Shown here: one piece after another, positions 8,385 through 16,865 of the stretch
How positions within the stretch are numbered: the first letter of the stretch is position 1
Layout: the number at the start of each line of letters is the position of its first letter
Assembly: GCA_029262455.1 (NCBI GenBank)
Contig: JAJCZJ010000048.1
Coordinates: forward strand, 1-64,000
Source: Deltaproteobacteria bacterium
Lineage (GTDB): Bacteria; Desulfobacterota; Binatia; HRBIN30; CADEER01
Length of the DNA: 64,000 bases
Direction: 5' to 3'
Translations under genes and position numbers: made by a program
Notes under the pieces: generated by a model
The model's input: the letters and a program-made list of their open reading frames with translations, nothing else
The model's database searches: none
What the model was told of the DNA's origin: nothing

Positions 8385-8523
8385 CGCTTTCTGTCAGTAA
8401 AGCCTAAAATTAGCTCGCCTTTATTGCGGCCGCCATTCCATTAGCATTGCTTACGCCAATCTGCTGGCGGTTTCATCCCATAGTCAATTGACGCGCCGCA
8501 TCATTACTGACACCTTAAGGATC

Positions 8524-8579
8524 GTCCGGCGCGCCAGGATACGAACGTGTGCGGTGGCTGTGAGGCTGGCGCGCCGGAC
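8524..8579. repeat. 14-bp inverted repeat in the fdhD downstream gap
   Basis: GTCCGGCGCGCCAG at 8524-8537 is the exact reverse complement of 8566-8579, with 28 bases between. It lies in the 249-base gap between fdhD and the FG-GAP gene. No T-run follows. It could be a factor-dependent terminator, a regulatory fold or a repeat element. Nothing else stands out in this gap. Confidence 0.6.
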
Positions 8580-8633
8580 CCTACGAAGGCTCCCGAATTG
8601 GCAAGGCGGCGCCATCACCGGTAGTGGTGATCC

Positions 8634-10478
8634 ATGCCATTCCGCACCAGTAAGCTCCGCATCTCTACAAGAATTGCTGTCATTGGGCTGCTGGGTGTGA
8701 TCGCGGCCCGTCCGCTCGGCGCGGGGCAGACGCGTTGCGTCGGCGACTGCAACGGCGACGAACGCGTCGTCATCGCCGAGTTGATCCGCGCGGTCAGCGT
8801 GAACCTGGGCCTCTTCGACACTGACTACTGCTCCGCCAGCGACGCCAACGACGACGGCCGCATTCGAATCAACGAACTGATCCAAGCCGTCAACAACGCC
8901 CTCAACGGCTGCGGAGGGTCCGCACCGACGCCGACGCCGACGCCGACGCCGGTCGTAGACACCCCGTTGCCGTGGACCTTCGCGGAAGTCGCCGAGCAGG
9001 CGGGCGCCCAGGTCCTACATGCCCGCGTCTCCGACGACTTCGCCGATCAGCTGGGCGGCGGCGTTGCCGCCGGCGATTACGACGATGACGGCTTGATCGA
9101 TCTTTACGTTGGCGGCGGTCACGCTGGCGCCAACGCTCTGTTGCGCAACCTCGGCGACGGGAGTTTTGTGGAAGTTTCCGAGGCCGGACTGCCGCAAGAT
9201 GCATCGCCGACTGCGGCGCTCACATTCGCTGACATCGACGGCGACAATTCACTCGACCTGATCGTCGGCGGGATTGCCGGATCCGGGACGCGGATTTTCG
9301 GCGGACAAACCAACCACGTCTTCGTCGAGGAAACGGCTGAGTCCAACCTGCGCGGCCTCGACGGCAACACCGTCGGCACCGCGCTGGCGGACTTCGACGG
9401 CGACGGCGATCTCGACTTGTGCCTCGGCCGACGCGGCACGTCATCTTCCGGCGCAGAGCCGGTTGAGCACCTGTTCCGCAACGACGACGACTGGATTCTC
9501 GTGCCGGTCGGGACGGGATTGGGGATTCGCGGTTTGGCGGGCGCCAATGAAGACCTTTCTGTGACGCCGGCCTTTACCGATGTCGACAACGACGGCGACC
9601 AAGACCTCATCTTCGCCAGTGACAGCGGCACCAGCGAGGTGTTTAGGAATCAGTCTGGGACTTCGTTCGCCAAGAGCGACCGCGACCGTGAGCTGACCGA
9701 CGGCGACCGTGAGCTGACCGACGAAAACGCCAGCGGTCTCGCCGGCGGCGACTACGACGGCGACGGCGATCTCGACTGGTTCGTCAGCGGCATCGCCGAT
9801 CCAAACGGCGTCGCGGAAGGTTTCTGGGGCGTTACGGGGAATCGGCTCTTCCGCAACGACGACGCGTCATTCACCGACATCACAGACGTAGCGGAGGTTC
9901 GCACCGGCTCGTGGGCGTGGGCAGCGTGCTCGGCAGACTTCAACAACGATGGTCACCTCGACCTTTTTCAGGTCAACGGGTTCGAACCGCCCGAATCTGA
10001 CGAATTCATCGGCACGCCATCTCCGCTGTTCGTCAACGACGGGGACGGCACCTTCACCGAAATGTCGACGGCTCTAGGACTCGATGATACGAGCAACGGC
10101 CGCGGCCTCGCTTGCTTCGACTACGACCGTGACGGCGACGTAGACATTTTCATCGCCGCCAACAACGGCACCTCGACATTGTGGCGCAACGATGGCGGCA
10201 ATCAACGCGGCCGCTACCTGACCGTCCAGTTGTCTGGGCGCGTACCTAACACCCAAGCGGTCGGCGCACGTGTCACGATCGAAAGCGGCGGCAGGAGGCA
10301 AGTACGAGAACTGAGAGCCGGCGGAGGGTTTTCATCGCAAGTCCCGGGCGAAACCCATTTTGGCCTGGGCAACGCGACAACAATCGAAAGACTTAATGTC
10401 CGTTGGCCGCGCGGCAACGAAAGCGAGCTACGGGATATCGGTGTCGATCAAGTTCTGCAGGTCACCGAGCCTCAATGA
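8634..10478 (+). CDS. Secreted FG-GAP/VCBS repeat protein with EF-hand pair and ASPIC/UnbV end
   Basis: A 614-residue exported protein. After a signal peptide (RISTRIAVIGLLGVIAARPLGAG) come two dockerin-like EF-hand loops (GDCNGDERVVIAEL and DANDDGRIRINEL, each in an ELIxAV context), a (Thr-Pro) linker, then a long array of Asp-rich FG-GAP/VCBS repeats such as ADFDGDGDLDLCLG, FTDVDNDGDQDLIFA and GDYDGDGDLDWFVSG, which normally fold as a calcium-binding propeller. The C-terminus (GRYLTVQLSGRVPNTQAVGARV...ERLNVRWPRG) is an ASPIC/UnbV domain. It is probably a surface or extracellular binding protein. The paired EF-hand module is frequent in this lineage. A 21-bp duplication inside the gene (9683-9724) repeats a seven-residue stretch. 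The ligand is unknown. Confidence 0.85.
   Translation: MPFRTSKLRISTRIAVIGLLGVIAARPLGAGQTRCVGDCNGDERVVIAELIRAVSVNLGLFDTDYCSASDANDDGRIRINELIQAVNNALNGCGGSAPTPTPTPTPVVDTPLPWTFAEVAEQAGAQVLHARVSDDFADQLGGGVAAGDYDDDGLIDLYVGGGHAGANALLRNLGDGSFVEVSEAGLPQDASPTAALTFADIDGDNSLDLIVGGIAGSGTRIFGGQTNHVFVEETAESNLRGLDGNTVGTALADFDGDGDLDLCLGRRGTSSSGAEPVEHLFRNDDDWILVPVGTGLGIRGLAGANEDLSVTPAFTDVDNDGDQDLIFASDSGTSEVFRNQSGTSFAKSDRDRELTDGDRELTDENASGLAGGDYDGDGDLDWFVSGIADPNGVAEGFWGVTGNRLFRNDDASFTDITDVAEVRTGSWAWAACSADFNNDGHLDLFQVNGFEPPESDEFIGTPSPLFVNDGDGTFTEMSTALGLDDTSNGRGLACFDYDRDGDVDIFIAANNGTSTLWRNDGGNQRGRYLTVQLSGRVPNTQAVGARVTIESGGRRQVRELRAGGGFSSQVPGETHFGLGNATTIERLNVRWPRGNESELRDIGVDQVLQVTEPQ
9683..9724 (+). repeat. 21-bp in-frame tandem duplication
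   Basis: Two adjacent copies of a 21-base unit (20 of 21 positions equal) encode two copies of DRELTDG/E inside the FG-GAP gene. It looks like a recent slippage event that adds one calcium-loop-like segment. Confidence 0.8.
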
Positions 10479-10481
10479 TGT

Positions 10482-10512
10482 GAGGGAGGGCGGAACAACT
10501 CCGCCCTCCCTC
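10482..10512. terminator. Hairpin between convergent genes
   Basis: A perfect 13-bp stem (GAGGGAGGGCGGA and its complement) with loop ACAAC starts six bases after the FG-GAP stop. Only a short T-run (CCCTTTAG) follows. It sits between two convergent genes and is a likely terminator for the + strand gene. Confidence 0.6.
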
Positions 10513-10588
10513 CCTTTAGCCAGCGCGCCGGTCGCGCAACGCCACGCTTTTGTCTAGAGGACACCAGCACGCCATGCCAAAGTTCGTT

Positions 10589-12025
10589 CTATTGATCGAT
10601 GAAGTCGGGAATCCCATTGCCATCGGTGTCGAGGCAGGGGCCAATGATCCCGCCGTCGACCGGGCAACCGTCCAAGCAATCCGGTAGACCGTCGCCGTCT
10701 GAGTCGGTGTCGCAGGCGGCACATTGATTGTCCGGGTCTTCCGGGCAGGTATCGATGCAGTCGTTCGCACCGTCACCGTCGCGATCAGCTGCACACGGGC
10801 CGCACTCGTTCTCGGCGTCATCCGGGCAAGGGTCCAAGAAATCTGGAAGCCCATCGCCGTCGGCGTCGGGACAGTTCAGATCTCCATCGGCATCGGGTGG
10901 CAACAGCAGGCAGATGGGAAAGCCCTCGACACAATCGTTGTCGGCATCGTCTGGGCACGGATCGCCACAATCTTCGACGCCGTCGCCGTCACTGTCGCCG
11001 CCCTCCGGGCACGGATCCAGACAATCGGGAAGGCCGTCGCCATCTGTATCGACCGAGCAAGCCTCGCACGCATTCTGGGCGTCATCGATGCACGGATCCG
11101 TGCAGTCGACCAGTCCGTCGCCGTCCGTATCGCGAGCACAAGGGTCGCAAGCATTGGTCGCGTCATCGGGGCACGGGTCTTCGAAGTCAGGCCGCCCATC
11201 ACCATCTGAGTCTGGGCACTCAATCTCGCCATTCTGATTGGGAAAGAACAAGCAGATGGGCAGTCCGCCGAGACACTCGTTGTCGGCGTCTTCCGGGCAC
11301 GGGTCGAAACAGTCCGGCAGACCATCCTCGTCTTCGTCTTGGTTGCAAGGATCGCATTCATTCGCCGCATCGCCAGGACACGGATCGATGCAGTCGGTCA
11401 CACCGTCATCATCTTCATCGGCGGAACATGGATCACAAGCGTTGTTCGCATCGTCCGGGCACGGGTCTTCGCAGTCGGGAACGCCATCGCCATCCTGGTC
11501 GGCGGCGCACGGATCGCAATCGTTGGTCGGATCGTCGGGACACGGATCAATACAGTCCGGCAGATCGTCATTGTCCTGATCCGAAGCGCATGGATCGCAG
11601 GCGTTTTCCGGATCGTCGGGACATGGATCCGAACAATCGGGAGAAAAATCTCCATCGCTATCACTGTTGTCGGAGTTGCAAGGACACAAATCCTCGCAAT
11701 CGGACACACCATCGGCGTCCGAGTCGATCGCGCACGGGTCGCCACACAGCCCCAAAGCCACAACCTCGGACGCCTTGCGAGCCGTCTCGACCAAGACGTC
11801 ATGATCCGCTGCGGCGCGTGCCTCGAGAGCCTCGATCTTCGCTTCCAAACGAGAATTCTCGCGACGCAGGTCGCGCGCCTTCTGTTTCAACCGCTTAGTG
11901 CGAACTCGATAGGAGCGAGTCGCGCGGTCCGCAGCCTCGACCGGCGCAACCTGCGGCGAGCCGATCAAGACGGCAAGTGCGATCACTGCAAACCGCAGCA
12001 TCCTTAGCTGGCTTTTCGAACACAT
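10589..12025 (-). CDS. Secreted thrombospondin type 3 repeat protein with coiled coil
   Basis: A 478-residue exported protein. The N-terminus is a signal peptide (LRMLRFAVIALAVLIGSPQVAPVEAA), followed by a basic coiled coil (KRLKQKARDLRRENSRLEAKIEALEARA). Then about 14 calcium-binding units of the pattern DxDxDGxxDCxDPCP, joined by NACDPCA spacers of roughly 26 residues, with two longer breaks containing ICLFFPN and ICLLLPP. Such arrays form rigid, Ca-stabilised, disulfide-linked rods; the role here could be a surface stalk. I chose the second in-frame ATG (12025) because AAGGAG is seven bases before it but only two before the first (12031). It is divergent from the XRE-like regulator gene across a 134-base gap with a palindromic operator candidate. 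Confidence 0.85.
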   Translation of the reverse strand: MCSKSQLRMLRFAVIALAVLIGSPQVAPVEAADRATRSYRVRTKRLKQKARDLRRENSRLEAKIEALEARAAADHDVLVETARKASEVVALGLCGDPCAIDSDADGVSDCEDLCPCNSDNSDSDGDFSPDCSDPCPDDPENACDPCASDQDNDDLPDCIDPCPDDPTNDCDPCAADQDGDGVPDCEDPCPDDANNACDPCSADEDDDGVTDCIDPCPGDAANECDPCNQDEDEDGLPDCFDPCPEDADNECLGGLPICLFFPNQNGEIECPDSDGDGRPDFEDPCPDDATNACDPCARDTDGDGLVDCTDPCIDDAQNACEACSVDTDGDGLPDCLDPCPEGGDSDGDGVEDCGDPCPDDADNDCVEGFPICLLLPPDADGDLNCPDADGDGLPDFLDPCPDDAENECGPCAADRDGDGANDCIDTCPEDPDNQCAACDTDSDGDGLPDCLDGCPVDGGIIGPCLDTDGNGIPDFIDQ

Positions 12026-12103
12026 CCCCATGACTCCTTCCGTACGATCCGCGGCGCTCTCGCGCGGTCCGCGAACTCATTCAAAATGTCAGTGCCGAGC
12101 GTT

Positions 12104-12124
12104 ATCACACAACTTCTGTGTGAT
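12104..12124. promoter_or_regulatory. Palindromic operator candidate in divergent promoter region
   Basis: ATCACACA, five bases, then TGTGTGAT: a perfect 8-bp inverted repeat whose centre lies 46 bases upstream of the XRE-like regulator start and about 90 bases upstream of the divergent thrombospondin-repeat gene. The position suits a shared operator, most simply for the regulator encoded next to it. Binding is inference. Confidence 0.5.
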
Positions 12125-12159
12125 TGTCAATCAGTTTATGAAGTGCTAGAAGGATTCCC

Positions 12160-12984
12160 ATGGCAGCCGAGGTGACGAGATCGCGCAGGATTGGCGATCT
12201 GTTCTACGAAACCCGGGCAAAAATGGGCCGCGACTACACCGTGCGCCGCTTCGCCGCCGAAGTTCTGCACGACCGCCTCAACGAGAATCTCCTGAGTGCC
12301 ATCGAGAAAGGCACTCGATTTCCCACCGAAGCCCTGGTCCGCCGCCTCGCTTCCGTGCGCGGCGAAGACCCAAAGCATCTGCTTGCTGTACTTTGGCGCG
12401 ACCGAATGATCCACGCCTTCCGCAAAGAACTGGTCCGCGCCCTGCGCGCCCCGCGTGAGATCGGCAATGTCGAAGACGGCGACCTGGCGGTCGTCATCAG
12501 CCGCGCGATATCGTCGCTGCCCGACGACGGTTCCCCGATGGACCGAAAGAAATGGCATGCAGCGTTTCGCCTCGCGCCCAACCGCCAGGCGGGCAGCGTC
12601 GAAGCAACCGACGAGTTGGTCGAGCGCGCCGAGGAAATTCTCGCGGCACGCGACCTCGTAGCAATCAAGGGCTCAGACGTGGCGCTACGCGACCAGAACT
12701 ATGTCGCGTCCGAAGTCCACGAAAGACAGGCTCTCGCAATCGAGTTCTTCGAAATCTTCGCCAAGGGCCTGCTCGACAAGCTCGTGCTCGGTGACGATGG
12801 CGGCGATACCTATCTCCGCAACCACTTCATTCACGTTGAGACAGAGCGATTGCCGCAGCTTCACGCCGAGCTGCATGCTGCGGTCGCGGCTGTCATGAAG
12901 AAATTCGAGACCGACGAAACCGTTGGCGATGCATTTCTCAATGTACTCGTCGACGCGACCACCCTAGGGGTCAAGAAATCATGA
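12160..12984 (+). CDS. XRE-like helix-turn-helix regulator
   Basis: A 274-residue protein. Residues about 10-75 look like an XRE-type helix-turn-helix (IGDLFYETRAKMGRDYTVRRFAAEVL...LLSAIEKGTRFPTEALVRRLASV). The remainder is unrecognised; its last 100 residues (EVHERQALAIEFFEIFAKGLLDKL...RLPQLHAELHAAVAAVMKKF) recall the C-terminal helices of the TIGR02147/DUF4423 regulators, but I cannot confirm that. It is cytoplasmic. AAGGA lies six bases before the ATG. The stop overlaps the start of a thrombospondin-repeat lipoprotein gene (ATGA), and a second such protein is encoded divergently, so it probably controls both surface proteins through the palindrome at 12104. Confidence 0.65.
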   Translation: MAAEVTRSRRIGDLFYETRAKMGRDYTVRRFAAEVLHDRLNENLLSAIEKGTRFPTEALVRRLASVRGEDPKHLLAVLWRDRMIHAFRKELVRALRAPREIGNVEDGDLAVVISRAISSLPDDGSPMDRKKWHAAFRLAPNRQAGSVEATDELVERAEEILAARDLVAIKGSDVALRDQNYVASEVHERQALAIEFFEIFAKGLLDKLVLGDDGGDTYLRNHFIHVETERLPQLHAELHAAVAAVMKKFETDETVGDAFLNVLVDATTLGVKKS

Positions 12985-14345
12985 ACAACGTCGCCCGCGT
13001 TGAGGTTCTCTTCCGATTCTTGTGCATGAGCGTACTGCTGCTGTCGGGCTGCGACGGCGGCACCAGTGGTTTCGACCCGATTCCCAGCGAAAGCGCGATC
13101 ATTGACGGAGTGCGCCGCGATGGGGAATGCCAAGAACACTTGAACCTAACCATCTGCCGCGCCCAGCAAACTCCGGTACTGCCAACAGCTCCGACGACTG
13201 CTACGCCAACCTGCACAAACACCCCAACCCCCACGAACGCCACGACCATTCCCGGCCTCGCAACCCCGACCGCCACCGGAAGGCCGGCAACACCGCCAGC
13301 CCCTACGCGTACACCACCAACTTTCCCTACTCCAAACCCCGAGCCACGCGCACCCGGTATCGGCGTCGATCTGCTCGGAGGGCTCGTCCTTGTACAGTGC
13401 GTGCCCACCGGCGGTCGCATCCGCTGCGACTTCGACCTCACTTTCGCCGCCGTCGACTTCATCGGCGGCGTGTCGTTCCACGTCGCTGCGCGCGACTTGA
13501 ACAGCAATGAGCCGTGGTCCGTCAGCGGTCCCGCATCGCTCCACGGAAGCGGCAGCGAGGACGACGACAACGACGGCTTGCCCAACTGTATCGATGCTTG
13601 TCCCGGCGACCCGTCGAACGCTTGCTCAGACCCCTGCCTTCTCGACACCGACGGCGACGGACTGGCGGACTGTTCGGACCCCTGCCCAGGCGATCCGCGC
13701 GGAGCAGAAGACCTTGATGCCGACGGCAATCCGAACTGCACCGACCCCTGCCCAGTCGACCCCGCCGACGCTTGCATCGACGTTTGCGCAAGAGACTCCG
13801 ACGCCGACGGTTTCGCAGACTGTGAAGAGATCTGCCCCTTTGACCCCGGTTTCGACCCCGATCGAGACGGCGACGGCCTCCCTGACTGCCTGGATCCGTG
13901 CCCCGAGGAAAGCAGTCAGGAGTGCAACGATTTTCGCGATCGCGACGGTGACGGATTGCCCGACTTTCTCGACTTTTGCCCGGACGACCCCGACGACCAA
14001 TGCTTCGACAACTGCGGGGCCGACTTCGATGGCGACGGGGCTCCGTTCTGCGTCGACCCGTGCCCAGCCGACCCCCTCGATCAGTGCCAAAATCCCTGCG
14101 CGCTCGATTCAGACTCCGATGGAATCAAAGACTGCCAGGACCCTTGTCCTTTCTCAGCTGAGTTCGCTGTTCGCACAACCCTGTTGTTGAACATCGACCA
14201 TCAACAACCAACTGCACTCCTCGAGCTCGCAATCCTCGCCTTCTTCGATACGGAACAACCTGTGCCGTCTCAAGTTTCTGAACTCGGCGAAACAGGTGCC
14301 GGCTTTGCCTTCGTAACCGACATTTTAGAAGTACCGACTCGCTGA
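12981..14345 (+). CDS. Lipoprotein with thrombospondin type 3 repeats
   Basis: A 454-residue exported lipoprotein. The N-terminus has a lipobox (LLLSGC, Cys24). A Thr/Pro-rich linker with no clear fold follows (about 55-115), then a short beta region (GIGVDLLGGLVLVQCVPTGGRIRCDFDLTFAAVDFIGG) and eight thrombospondin type 3 calcium units (for example DTDGDGLADCSDPCP and DRDGDGLPDCLDPCP). The last 60 residues (FAVRTTLLLNIDHQQPTALLELAIL...) have no repeat and may pair with the beta region before the array. Its start overlaps the regulator stop, so the two are one operon. It shares its repeat type with the divergent gene at 10589; together they could form a calcium-stiffened surface structure. Confidence 0.83.
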   Translation: MNNVARVEVLFRFLCMSVLLLSGCDGGTSGFDPIPSESAIIDGVRRDGECQEHLNLTICRAQQTPVLPTAPTTATPTCTNTPTPTNATTIPGLATPTATGRPATPPAPTRTPPTFPTPNPEPRAPGIGVDLLGGLVLVQCVPTGGRIRCDFDLTFAAVDFIGGVSFHVAARDLNSNEPWSVSGPASLHGSGSEDDDNDGLPNCIDACPGDPSNACSDPCLLDTDGDGLADCSDPCPGDPRGAEDLDADGNPNCTDPCPVDPADACIDVCARDSDADGFADCEEICPFDPGFDPDRDGDGLPDCLDPCPEESSQECNDFRDRDGDGLPDFLDFCPDDPDDQCFDNCGADFDGDGAPFCVDPCPADPLDQCQNPCALDSDSDGIKDCQDPCPFSAEFAVRTTLLLNIDHQQPTALLELAILAFFDTEQPVPSQVSELGETGAGFAFVTDILEVPTR

Positions 14346-14349
14346 GACG

Positions 14350-16695
14350 TCAGAATCTCTGCGAGACTTCGACACCAAACGAACGAGGTGCCTCAAAGTA
14401 CTGCAACACTACGCCCACGGTATTGGCCGTGGGGAAGTTCTGCTGAAAGTACTCCTCGTCGGTCAGGTTGCGCCCCCAAAAACTAAATTCAGATCGATCA
14501 TCATTAAACCGATAGGTCAGTCGCGTGTGCAGCAGGTGGTAGCCACGCTGAATCGTTTGTGCGAGTTCCGGGCCCTGGTAATGCACCTCACTCCGATAGG
14601 AGTGCTGAAGCGTCGGCGTAATCGAACCCTCCAAACAATCCCATCCGATTTCATCGAGATCGTGGGTGTAAGAAATCGACACCCCCGATTCAAAATCGGG
14701 AACGTTGTTGAACGTTTCTCCACTTCGGTCCAGTAGTTCATCCACCGCGGCGCTCGGGGCGTTCTCAAACCGATCGTACTCCGTGTCGAGAAATCCGGCC
14801 GAGCCATTCACGACAAGGCCGTCGAACGGCCGCAAATCAAATTCGAGCTCGGCACCGCGAATCGAAGCCTCTGCCGCGTTGCGCACAATGACTTCGGCCA
14901 AGACGCTGGCGCCGGCATCGATCACGGAAACTTGGATGTCGTCGTAACGAGAGTAAAACACTGATCCCGAGAAACGCAGCCGCCGATCAAGTGCCACCGT
15001 CTTCACTCCGATCTCATACGACGCGAGATCTTCGCGACGAAAGGGTTCGAGAGCTGCGTCGCTGAGGGAGTTCCCATTGAAACCGCCGCTCTTGAACCCC
15101 TCGCTGTACGTGAAGTAGCCAAGTAAGTGATCGAGTCCGATCGATTCAATCAGCTCCTCCGGCGCAGTTAACGACACACTACCCATCGGCTTCCACGCCT
15201 TGAAGACCGCGGTCTCATCAGCATCGATCAGCGGTTCTCCCGCCACACCGCCAGGTAGAACCTCTGGAGGAATCGTTCGGAGGCGAGCAAACCCCTTTTT
15301 TTCCTCGGTGTAACGCAACCCACCAGTAACACTCAGCCATGGCAGCAATTCGTACGTCGCCTGGCCGAACAAAGCCCAAGACGAGTTGCGAATGCGCGTC
15401 TTCCCATCCGTCGTCGGTCCGAGCGATTGCGGCGCATTCGGGAGAGACAGAATGCTCAAGAACTGGCTGCCTTCTTCCCAAAATCCAAAGGCGCCGGCTA
15501 CAAGCGTTAGGCGGTCGTCGAACCCGCCGAAATCGACGTTGAGCTCCTGGCTAATCTGCCGTTGATACCCGGCGCCGCCGTCAAAGGGCCCATCGCCGCT
15601 GGTCTCAGAAAGCTGCAGCTCCGGTAGGCCAGTGCCATCTCCATCCTCACGGATGCGTGGCCTCTGCTCACGCCAAGACGCGATGTACTTCAGTGAAACA
15701 TCTTCCGCCAGTCCCACTCGTCCAAGATCCCAAACACCGTCGCCCCACGTGCCGTAGCTCTCGATATCGCCGAGCCCCGGAGTGTTGGCCTCAAACCGGA
15801 ACGGCTGCGCCTTGCGACACTCTTCAGCCAGCCCCGGAGAAATCAAACCTCCGAGCGGTGGCGGGTCCGTCGCCACCACGCAACGCCCGCCCTTACCGTT
15901 GGTCTGATCGCGAAACCAGTTGCCCGTCACGTTCAACTCGATCTCGTTTGTCGCAATCAGCCGCAGCTTGCCCAGAAATCCGAGCGCATTGATGTCGTTG
16001 CGGTAACGATCGAGCAACGTGTTCTTGGTGTAGCCGCGCGAGCTCTCGTGTAGAAACGTGAAGCGCGAGAACAACCTCTCTTCGAGACCTCCAAGATTGA
16101 CTGGAGCATTGAGCGTCACACTCGTCCGCACCGTCTCGAAGCTGCCGCCACCGATACGCAGGATTCCCTCGAAGTCTTCCTTCGGCCGTGCCGTCTTGAC
16201 GAGAATCGCACCACCTACGGTGTTCTTCCCGAAGAGAGTGCCCTGCGGCCCGCGCAACACCTCGACCTGCTCGACATCGGCCATGTTCAAGATGCCGCCG
16301 GCTTGGCGCGACAGATAGACGCCATCTACGTAAATGCCGACACCTGGATCAAAGGTAATCACCGGGTCGACCTGACCAACCCCACGGATGAAGACTGCAG
16401 CCCCAGTCCCGCTGCGCCCCGAATAGAAGCTCAGATTGGGGACTAGATCTTGAATCTCATCGAGGCGGGTTACGGCGTTCTCTCGCAACCCAGTCCCGCT
16501 AAGAGCCGTCACGGAAACCGGTGTGTCCTGTAACAACTCGTCACGCTTGCGGGCGCGAACGACAATCTCCTCAATCCGTCCCCGCTCCCCGGCGGCAACT
16601 TCAGCCGCCCAAGCAGTCGGCAAGATCGGTGAGTTCGGCAAGATCGGCGCCGCTGCCAGCAGCACCGTCCACTGAATCAACGAGCGGATCTCCAT
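14350..16695 (-). CDS. TonB-dependent outer-membrane receptor
   Basis: A 781-residue receptor. It has a signal peptide, a TonB box region (IEEIVVRARK), a plug domain (VSVTALSGTGLRENAVTRLDEIQDLVPNLSFYSGR...VYLSRQAGGILNMADVEQVEVLRGPQGTLFGKNTVGGAI) and a barrel ending in the aromatic FGVEVSQRF. The plug wording (GVGIYVDGVYLSR, VLRGPQGTLFGKNTVGG) is that of the large Caulobacter/sphingomonad-like receptor group rather than of classical siderophore receptors. It should import a scarce ligand with ExbBD-TonB energy; ligand unknown. GGAGGGGG lies just before the ATG. It is convergent with the lipoprotein gene, only four bases apart, and is preceded by the GTAC-rich repeat tract. Confidence 0.9.
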   Translation of the reverse strand: MEIRSLIQWTVLLAAAPILPNSPILPTAWAAEVAAGERGRIEEIVVRARKRDELLQDTPVSVTALSGTGLRENAVTRLDEIQDLVPNLSFYSGRSGTGAAVFIRGVGQVDPVITFDPGVGIYVDGVYLSRQAGGILNMADVEQVEVLRGPQGTLFGKNTVGGAILVKTARPKEDFEGILRIGGGSFETVRTSVTLNAPVNLGGLEERLFSRFTFLHESSRGYTKNTLLDRYRNDINALGFLGKLRLIATNEIELNVTGNWFRDQTNGKGGRCVVATDPPPLGGLISPGLAEECRKAQPFRFEANTPGLGDIESYGTWGDGVWDLGRVGLAEDVSLKYIASWREQRPRIREDGDGTGLPELQLSETSGDGPFDGGAGYQRQISQELNVDFGGFDDRLTLVAGAFGFWEEGSQFLSILSLPNAPQSLGPTTDGKTRIRNSSWALFGQATYELLPWLSVTGGLRYTEEKKGFARLRTIPPEVLPGGVAGEPLIDADETAVFKAWKPMGSVSLTAPEELIESIGLDHLLGYFTYSEGFKSGGFNGNSLSDAALEPFRREDLASYEIGVKTVALDRRLRFSGSVFYSRYDDIQVSVIDAGASVLAEVIVRNAAEASIRGAELEFDLRPFDGLVVNGSAGFLDTEYDRFENAPSAAVDELLDRSGETFNNVPDFESGVSISYTHDLDEIGWDCLEGSITPTLQHSYRSEVHYQGPELAQTIQRGYHLLHTRLTYRFNDDRSEFSFWGRNLTDEEYFQQNFPTANTVGVVLQYFEAPRSFGVEVSQRF

Positions 16696-16746
16696 GGCAC
16701 CCCCTCCGCCAGAGAGTCTCCACCATCCGACCTCAAGGGTGCAAGG

Positions 16747-16865
16747 GCGGGGTACATACGAGCGGGGTACATACGAGCGGGGTACCGGGTACGGGGTACA
16801 GGGTACAGCCTACGGGAGAAGGGCGGGTACGGGGTACAAGCAAACCGTACCCCGTACCCCGTACC
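16747..16865. repeat. GTAC-rich direct and inverted repeat tract
   Basis: A 15-base unit GCGGGGTACATACGA occurs twice in tandem (16747-16776) with a third partial copy, followed by CGGGTAC, GGGGTAC and AGGGTAC. The second half folds back: GGGTACGGGGTAC (16825-16837) pairs with GTACCCCGTACCC (16847-16859), and a further GTACCC runs up to the stop codon of amt. It fills almost the whole gap between amt and the TonB receptor start. No spacer/repeat regularity of a CRISPR array is present. Confidence 0.85.

Noticed and set aside
10600-12000. Regularly spaced short DNA repeats, CRISPR-like at first sight
   Set aside because: They encode the thrombospondin type 3 units (DGxxDCxDPCP) in one open frame; spacers are not unique and non-coding as in CRISPR.
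16747-16865. Repeat tract as a CRISPR array
   Set aside because: Units are adjacent or only 0-10 bases apart, differ in length, and no cas gene is near.
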